From NCBI GenBank assembly GCA_035650355.1, contig DASRHT010000090.1, positions 1-64,000 on the forward strand: a stretch of 64,000 nt of DNA. The letters are read 5' to 3'. The notes beneath the pieces were generated by a model, which was not told the DNA's origin, searched no databases, and saw only the letters and a list, made by a program, of their open reading frames with translations. Source of the DNA: DASRHT01 sp035650355. GTDB lineage: Bacteria > Chloroflexota > Ktedonobacteria > Ktedonobacterales > Ktedonobacteraceae. Shown piece by piece: positions 60,246 through 64,000 of this stretch. How positions within the stretch are numbered: the stretch's first letter is position 1; the number at the start of each line of letters is the position of its first letter. Both the position numbers and the translations under genes were made by a program.

Positions 60246-60800
60246 TTATGATGAAAAGAACTCCTCAAGCGTTGCTGGAACATCACTAAGCTCCTGGAAT
60301 TGTCGATCTGGGAAGTAAGTGTCCACAATGGCTTGTGCTTGCTCCTGTTGCTTTATGTGCAATGCTTTGCACAAAGCTATGATATCATTACGGTCTTTGG
60401 TTCGTCCAGCTAACAATTTGCATGCTAGAATAAAATCCTTCGGTGGGAGAACGATTTCGACCAGCTTGCCGAACGTGCGCCAGGGGGTTCCCTTTGGGAT
60501 CTCGCCTGTACTGGTCAAGGCTTCTGAGGCAAGATCATTGAGCCAGGTTTCGCTGATGCCCAGATCGTACGCAACAAATCGTACCGCACTTTTGAACAGG
60601 TGATGCTCATGAGGCGTGAGCGGATGATCTAAGCTGACGATGACATCAATGTCGCCGGTCGTTTTCCTCTCCCCAATCTTCTGCGTGATCATATAAGCGC
60701 CGCCAATCAGCAGGAGCCGAACGGGCTTTTGCAAGCCCAGTTCCTGGAGTTCTTCTCCAAGTAAAGTAAGGTTGTGTTCAATGTCTTGGCGCTGCATCAT
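60246..60800 (-). CDS. nucleotidyltransferase-fold protein (DUF6036-like)
   Basis: A 184-residue protein with a minimal nucleotidyltransferase motif: LLLIGGAYMITQ followed by TTGDIDVIVSL, giving the GG...DxD signature of the pol-beta-like fold. The remainder is helical (HEHHLFKSAVRFVAYDLGI; DFILACKLLAGRTKDRNDIIALCKAL), with the KLLAGRTKDRNDI segment typical of AbiEii/DUF6036-type proteins. These are common as toxins that modify tRNA or proteins, or as housekeeping transferases. The start at 60800 is preferred because the GGGAG site abuts the ATG at 60812. Confidence 0.75.
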   Translation of the reverse strand: MMQRQDIEHNLTLLGEELQELGLQKPVRLLLIGGAYMITQKIGERKTTGDIDVIVSLDHPLTPHEHHLFKSAVRFVAYDLGISETWLNDLASEALTSTGEIPKGTPWRTFGKLVEIVLPPKDFILACKLLAGRTKDRNDIIALCKALHIKQQEQAQAIVDTYFPDRQFQELSDVPATLEEFFSS

Positions 60801-60881
60801 GGGAAACTTCATCTCCCGCTAATAGAAAAAGTATAAATGGTGGCGTTAGCATAAAGAAATTTAAATGTGATGTAAAGAGGA

Positions 60882-60908
60882 AAGCACCTGAAAATATATC
60901 AGGTGCTT
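60882..60908. terminator. hairpin between the lipoprotein and nucleotidyltransferase genes
   Basis: AAGCACCTGA and TCAGGTGCTT form a 10-bp stem; on the reverse strand it follows the lipoprotein gene. Confidence 0.65.
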
Positions 60909-60979
60909 CTTGTTGATGGCTTCTCATATACTACTATTGCTTCTAAAGAAAGCCCATGAAAAAAAGGTGTAGTTCGTCC

Positions 60980-61960
60980 TCAAGAAACGGCGGCACAGAG
61001 TGGTAGCAGTTTGAGCGTGCCGCCGGAACTGATCGGTGGGCTATCGATAGTGAGGGGCGGCAATGAGTATACGGTTGTTGCCCAGGTTGGCGTATTGGTG
61101 CCGTAGGAAGGGTAGAACAGGGTGATGGGGAAGGCGCGCGCGGAAGCGTTGACCTTCTGATAACCGGAACCTACTGGCGTTAAGCCGGACGAGCAGGTGC
61201 CCGAACCGGAGGCGCTGGTTGCAACCTCTGGCTGCTGCGCCGCTGGCACGGAAGTGGTAGTCGTGTTCCCGGCGGAGACGGTCAGGCCAGGGGTGCAGAC
61301 GGCGTAAACGGAGACGTTATTGCCGAAGTGGTTGAGGTTGCCGATGCTATAATCCGTCGCAACCATCCAGCGCGTCAGACCAATCGGCGTGGAGGACTTG
61401 AAATCTATTACGGCTGAGGCAATATTGGCCTGTGAAACATTGGTGAGCTGGTAGCCGCCACCGGTGAGGTGCATATTTTGCGGGCAATCAACGGACAGGG
61501 TGTTCCCGCTATTCGCATTGCCGCTCTGGCTCACAATCGTGGGAGCCGATCCTTTCGTCAGGCACTCGACATGGGCCGTTCCCAACACAGCGCCACTGCC
61601 TATCGCCTGATTGGTAAAGGTGACTGTCCAGGAATTGGCGCTGGAGGGATAGCTGGCGGCAATAAAGTATTCGTCGATGACCGTATGGGTGATACCGCCG
61701 CGTGTCACTTTGTCCTGATAGGCAGGGGCCGTCACTGCCCAGCCGCCGCTCAGCATCTGCTCGCCGGCCTGGCAACTGGCAGTAGCAGTCGCAAGCCCCA
61801 GGGGATGGATCGTCACGACGCTAAAACGGTCGGTAATACCCGGCGCGGAATTGATCCCACCTCCACCATTCGGGCCGGTGCCACATGCCCCCAGCAGCGT
61901 GCAACAGAAGAGCAGCGGCAATAGCAGAGACCCTGCCCGTAAACGCTGATAAATGCTCAT
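60980..61960 (-). CDS. lipoprotein with three related beta repeats
   Basis: A 326-residue lipoprotein: signal peptide with lipobox LLGAC (Cys26), a Gly/Asn linker, then three domains of about 90 residues. Each domain opens with a Cys and a GG(G/W)Y-like turn (SCQAGEQMLSGGWAV; DCPQNMHLTGGGYQL; TCSSGLTPVGSGYQK), contains a W-A/T strand and ends with a second Cys (VECL; AVCTPG; PLCAAV). The Cys pairs may form one disulfide per repeat. It is exposed on the outer face of the membrane. I do not recognise a family or function. AAAGGAAT precedes the ATG. Confidence 0.75.
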   Translation of the reverse strand: MSIYQRLRAGSLLLPLLFCCTLLGACGTGPNGGGGINSAPGITDRFSVVTIHPLGLATATASCQAGEQMLSGGWAVTAPAYQDKVTRGGITHTVIDEYFIAASYPSSANSWTVTFTNQAIGSGAVLGTAHVECLTKGSAPTIVSQSGNANSGNTLSVDCPQNMHLTGGGYQLTNVSQANIASAVIDFKSSTPIGLTRWMVATDYSIGNLNHFGNNVSVYAVCTPGLTVSAGNTTTTSVPAAQQPEVATSASGSGTCSSGLTPVGSGYQKVNASARAFPITLFYPSYGTNTPTWATTVYSLPPLTIDSPPISSGGTLKLLPLCAAVS

Positions 61961-62164
61961 AATGTATTCCTTTCATCCATCGGATAAGTAGTTTAGCTCT
62001 CATTTATGCGATGTATCTAACATGCGTTTTTTAAAGCATATAGTAGCCATCGATGCGGGGCTACTCTCTACCTCACAAGTAGACTGTGATAGATAGCACT
62101 TTCCGCGGATGAGCGGAGATGGTAAAATGATCTCATCCTTACCCTAGCGGAGATCACAAGCAAA

Positions 62165-62413
62165 ATGCAGATACTCTGCTCAACTGGAGTTTTTACACGC
62201 AGTTCCGACCTGCTCAGTCACGAGGCTATAGTGCTGTATGGTCCGCAGTTTGATGTGGACGGCTTTGAAGTCATTTTCTACCCCCGCTGGTATGCTCAGC
62301 AGGAGGATGTTATCCAGGCTTTGCGATATGCCCTTTCTGGTACACTTCAGATAAGGCAGAATACCAGCTCCTCCCTGGCCTTTGGCGAAATCGGGCGCTG
62401 GCGAAAGGTATAG
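62165..62413 (+). pseudogene. remnant of a TIM-barrel (xylose-isomerase-like) gene
   Basis: An 82-codon frame whose first 50 residues look like the start of an AP-endonuclease-2/xylose-isomerase-like TIM barrel (ILCSTGVFTRSSDLLSHEAI; DVDGFEVIFYPRWY). After that the similarity moves to another frame (PFLVHF) and the protein ends about 200 residues too early. It is probably a broken gene whose 3' part was deleted up to the DinB gene that begins 6 bp later. Confidence 0.55.
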
Positions 62414-62418
62414 AAGAC

Positions 62419-62931
62419 ATGCCGCATCCACTTGTCATCCAATTACGCTTTACCCGCAGCGAGTTCAGGCGCGCTCTTGATGGGCTCAGTGAGGCTGATG
62501 CGTGCCGACGTTTCCTGCCTATGAACTGTATCAGTTGGAACATCGGCCACCTGGCTCATGCCGAACAGGCTATTTTTCTAACTGGTATGCAAGGGCACAC
62601 GCCGCTGCCTCACCTTAACGAGCTATACGGCTACGGTCAGCCAGCCAGCACCCCGAAGCTTTCCGAGATGTGGGAGGCGTGGCAGACGGTAACGCAGATG
62701 GTCGATCCGTTCCTCGATACTTTCACCACCACAACGCTTCAACAAACGGGTATCACTGGCGATGATGATCAGCAGACCTACTATCTGGCAGGCTCGCTTC
62801 TGCTACGCGTCATCTACCACTACTGGTATCATCTCGGCGAGACTATGGCGATCCGGCAATTGCTCGGACATACCGATCTGCCGGAGTTCGTCGGCGATCT
62901 CGATGCCCAGGCACCTTACCTGCCACACTGA
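62419..62931 (+). CDS. DinB-family protein (DinB_2)
   Basis: A 170-residue four-helix-bundle protein. The metal-binding triad of DinB folds is placed as expected: one His in ISWNIGHLAHAEQ and a His pair in VIYHYWYHLGETMAIRQLLGH. DinB-like enzymes are thiol-dependent (bacillithiol or mycothiol) S-transferases or metal-dependent hydrolases of unknown substrate. AAAGG lies about 10 nt before the ATG. The upstream neighbour is a gene remnant. Confidence 0.85.
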   Translation: MPHPLVIQLRFTRSEFRRALDGLSEADACRRFLPMNCISWNIGHLAHAEQAIFLTGMQGHTPLPHLNELYGYGQPASTPKLSEMWEAWQTVTQMVDPFLDTFTTTTLQQTGITGDDDQQTYYLAGSLLLRVIYHYWYHLGETMAIRQLLGHTDLPEFVGDLDAQAPYLPH

Positions 62932-62979
62932 ACCTGGAAATGCTTGACGAGACGGGGACACATTTGCCTCTGGTAGTAC

Positions 62980-63880
62980 CTACTGTCGCGCGATCAAATG
63001 CGCCTTGCGTTCGGCCAATCCTACACGAGCGATATAGCCGGAATTGAAGGCGAGGTAATCGCTTTCGATGCCGTCGCTAAAAATTACGCCATAATCAGGC
63101 ATGTGTGAGGTAATTACCAGCTCCTGGTGGGGAGCGATTTGCCCGAAGACGATACTGGCCTGCGACGTTCTGGACTGGAATGGTTCGCGTACCGTGAACC
63201 ATAAGCGGTCGGATTCCCACCCCAGCTCAATATCCTCTAGAGTGGGCGGCTTATCTCCGCCTCCGCCGAAGTGGTGCGCGACGTGCCACGCGCCCAGCGT
63301 GATTGAGCGCAGCCACCCGGTGCAGCCGGCACCGGTCGAGACGATGATCCCACTCGAACTCTGCTGCTCGCGTCTGCCCGCGAACTCCAACAGATAGCGA
63401 GCCGAGCCGTGGCTGCGCGGCCCGATAAAGAGATCGTTGACGCCGTAAAGCACCTGCCTATCATTGAGCATGGCCTTGACCATTGAGATGTGCGAAACCT
63501 GCACATCGCCTTTTAGTGTGCGCTCAAGCCAGGGACCGATTTCCTCGAAGGTGAACGGGATCAGGATGCCATCGATGCGCCTGGGATCGGGATTGATGGC
63601 GAGAATTGGCTGCGTGGTCAGGTGTGAAATTGAGCAATCTAGAAATTGTTTCGGGCTCGATAATGCGATAGGTGATCTGCCCTTGCAGAGTGACGGCCTG
63701 GAAATTGCCGGTGGTCTCATTAAAAACGAAGGGCGCATCAACCGTTGAGATTGGAACAAGGACGATGGAGGTGCTGGGTCGCCAGTACCAGAAGGCCAGA
63801 CCAGCCCCCTGTTGAGCAATTTTCCCATTCGAGTAAGCGAGGATATATTCGGTAGGTTCGGATTTGAAGTATGCAAACAT
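62980..63880 (-). pseudogene. out-of-frame fusion of an SPFH gene start and an NAD-kinase-like gene end
   Basis: From the ATG at 63880 (AAAGGAG upstream) about 88 codons encode the start of an SPFH/band-7 protein (MFAYFKSEPTEYILAYSNGKI; FQAVTLQGQITYRI). Near 63615 the similarity switches to another frame, which to 62980 encodes about 210 residues of an NAD/sugar-kinase-like protein (PILAINPDPRRIDG; VSTGAGCTGW). The kinase part lacks its N-terminal GGDGT region and the SPFH part lacks its second half. A single deletion joining two neighbouring genes explains both. In the current sequence neither product is complete. Confidence 0.7.
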
Positions 63881-63904
63881 TGCCAGCTCCTTTAGATCAA
63901 TTTT

Positions 63905-63956
63905 TATATTAGTGTATTATAGACACTAATATAGCCTGAACAATTGCCGTTGTCAA
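63905..63956 (-). promoter_or_regulatory. promoter with 11-bp operator palindrome
   Basis: Reverse strand: TTGACA (63956-63951), 17-bp spacer, TATATT (63933-63928). TATATTAGTGT (63905-63915) and ACACTAATATA (63923-63933) form a perfect palindrome with a 7-bp spacer overlapping the -10 box. It lies between the SPFH remnant and a divergent gene. Confidence 0.65.
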
Positions 63957-63973
63957 GCTTTTCTAAGAGGATA

Positions 63974-64000
63974 ATGGGACAGAAAGAGAAGTTGCGCAGA
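63974..64000 (+). CDS. start of a divergent gene cut by the window edge (possible regulator)
   Basis: AGAGGATA precedes an ATG at 63974 and nine codons reading MGQKEKLRR. Too short to identify. Its position, divergent from a promoter with a large palindromic operator, suggests an autoregulating repressor. Confidence 0.4.

Overview
The window looks like a chromosomal segment of a free-living, GC-moderate Gram-positive-type bacterium of the Chloroflexota, most likely class Ktedonobacteria. This is an inference, not a database match. It rests on the mix of large STAND ATPases, multi-PAS/histidine-kinase modules, lipoproteins with Thr/Pro-rich stalks, a KimA-type permease, a complete classical menaquinone cluster and many short GC-rich hairpin repeats. 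No rRNA, tRNA, CRISPR array, complete IS element or prophage was recognised.

Layout. 1-8 kb: a Tat-exported protein cut by the left edge, an alpha/beta hydrolase with a small membrane protein, a secreted phosphoesterase, a KimA-like permease and a flavin monooxygenase. 8-13 kb: a sensory island with an H-NOX haem protein convergent to a three-gene signalling operon (four-PAS protein, histidine kinase, receiver-kinase hybrid). 13.7-17.5 kb: a peptide-type ABC importer (binding protein and two permeases, no ATPase genes). 17.7-20.2 kb: a stunted TIR-WD40 gene, a membrane-anchored protein and a metallo-beta-lactamase-fold enzyme. 20.4-26.6 kb: two adjacent adenylosuccinate-synthetase paralogues, the second lacking the catalytic and aspartate-loop residues, convergent with a two-gene STAND NTPase system. 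27-33 kb: small membrane proteins, an M42 peptidase, an AHSA1 protein, two lipoproteins and a GYD protein. 33.2-41.7 kb: menF-menD-menH-menB-menC-menE, giving the route from chorismate to 1,4-dihydroxy-2-naphthoyl-CoA; menA and menG are not here. 41.8-51.8 kb: a methyltransferase, a secreted protein, a serine hydrolase behind a terminator-bearing leader, an ATP-grasp protein, a DUF488 protein, a thioredoxin-like gene with an in-frame TGA at its redox-active position (a likely selenoprotein) and an HExxPGH-type protein. 51.8-64 kb: a MalT-like regulator, an FAD monooxygenase, a LysE exporter under an apparent ribosome-mediated attenuator, a DnaJ-CTD/lectin fusion, a WYL regulator, a nucleotidyltransferase pair, a three-repeat lipoprotein, gene remnants and a divergent gene cut by the right edge.

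The most notable items are: (1) the candidate selenoprotein at 48253-49323 with a bSECIS-like hairpin directly after the TGA; (2) the leader peptide/antiterminator/terminator arrangement in front of lysE; (3) the tandem PurA pair with one degenerate active site; (4) a MITE-like family with terminal inverted repeats and 8-9 bp target duplications (three intact copies, one partial); (5) a MenD reading frame that has absorbed a dispersed hairpin repeat; and (6) an almost identical promoter/operator element in front of menC and the DUF488 gene.
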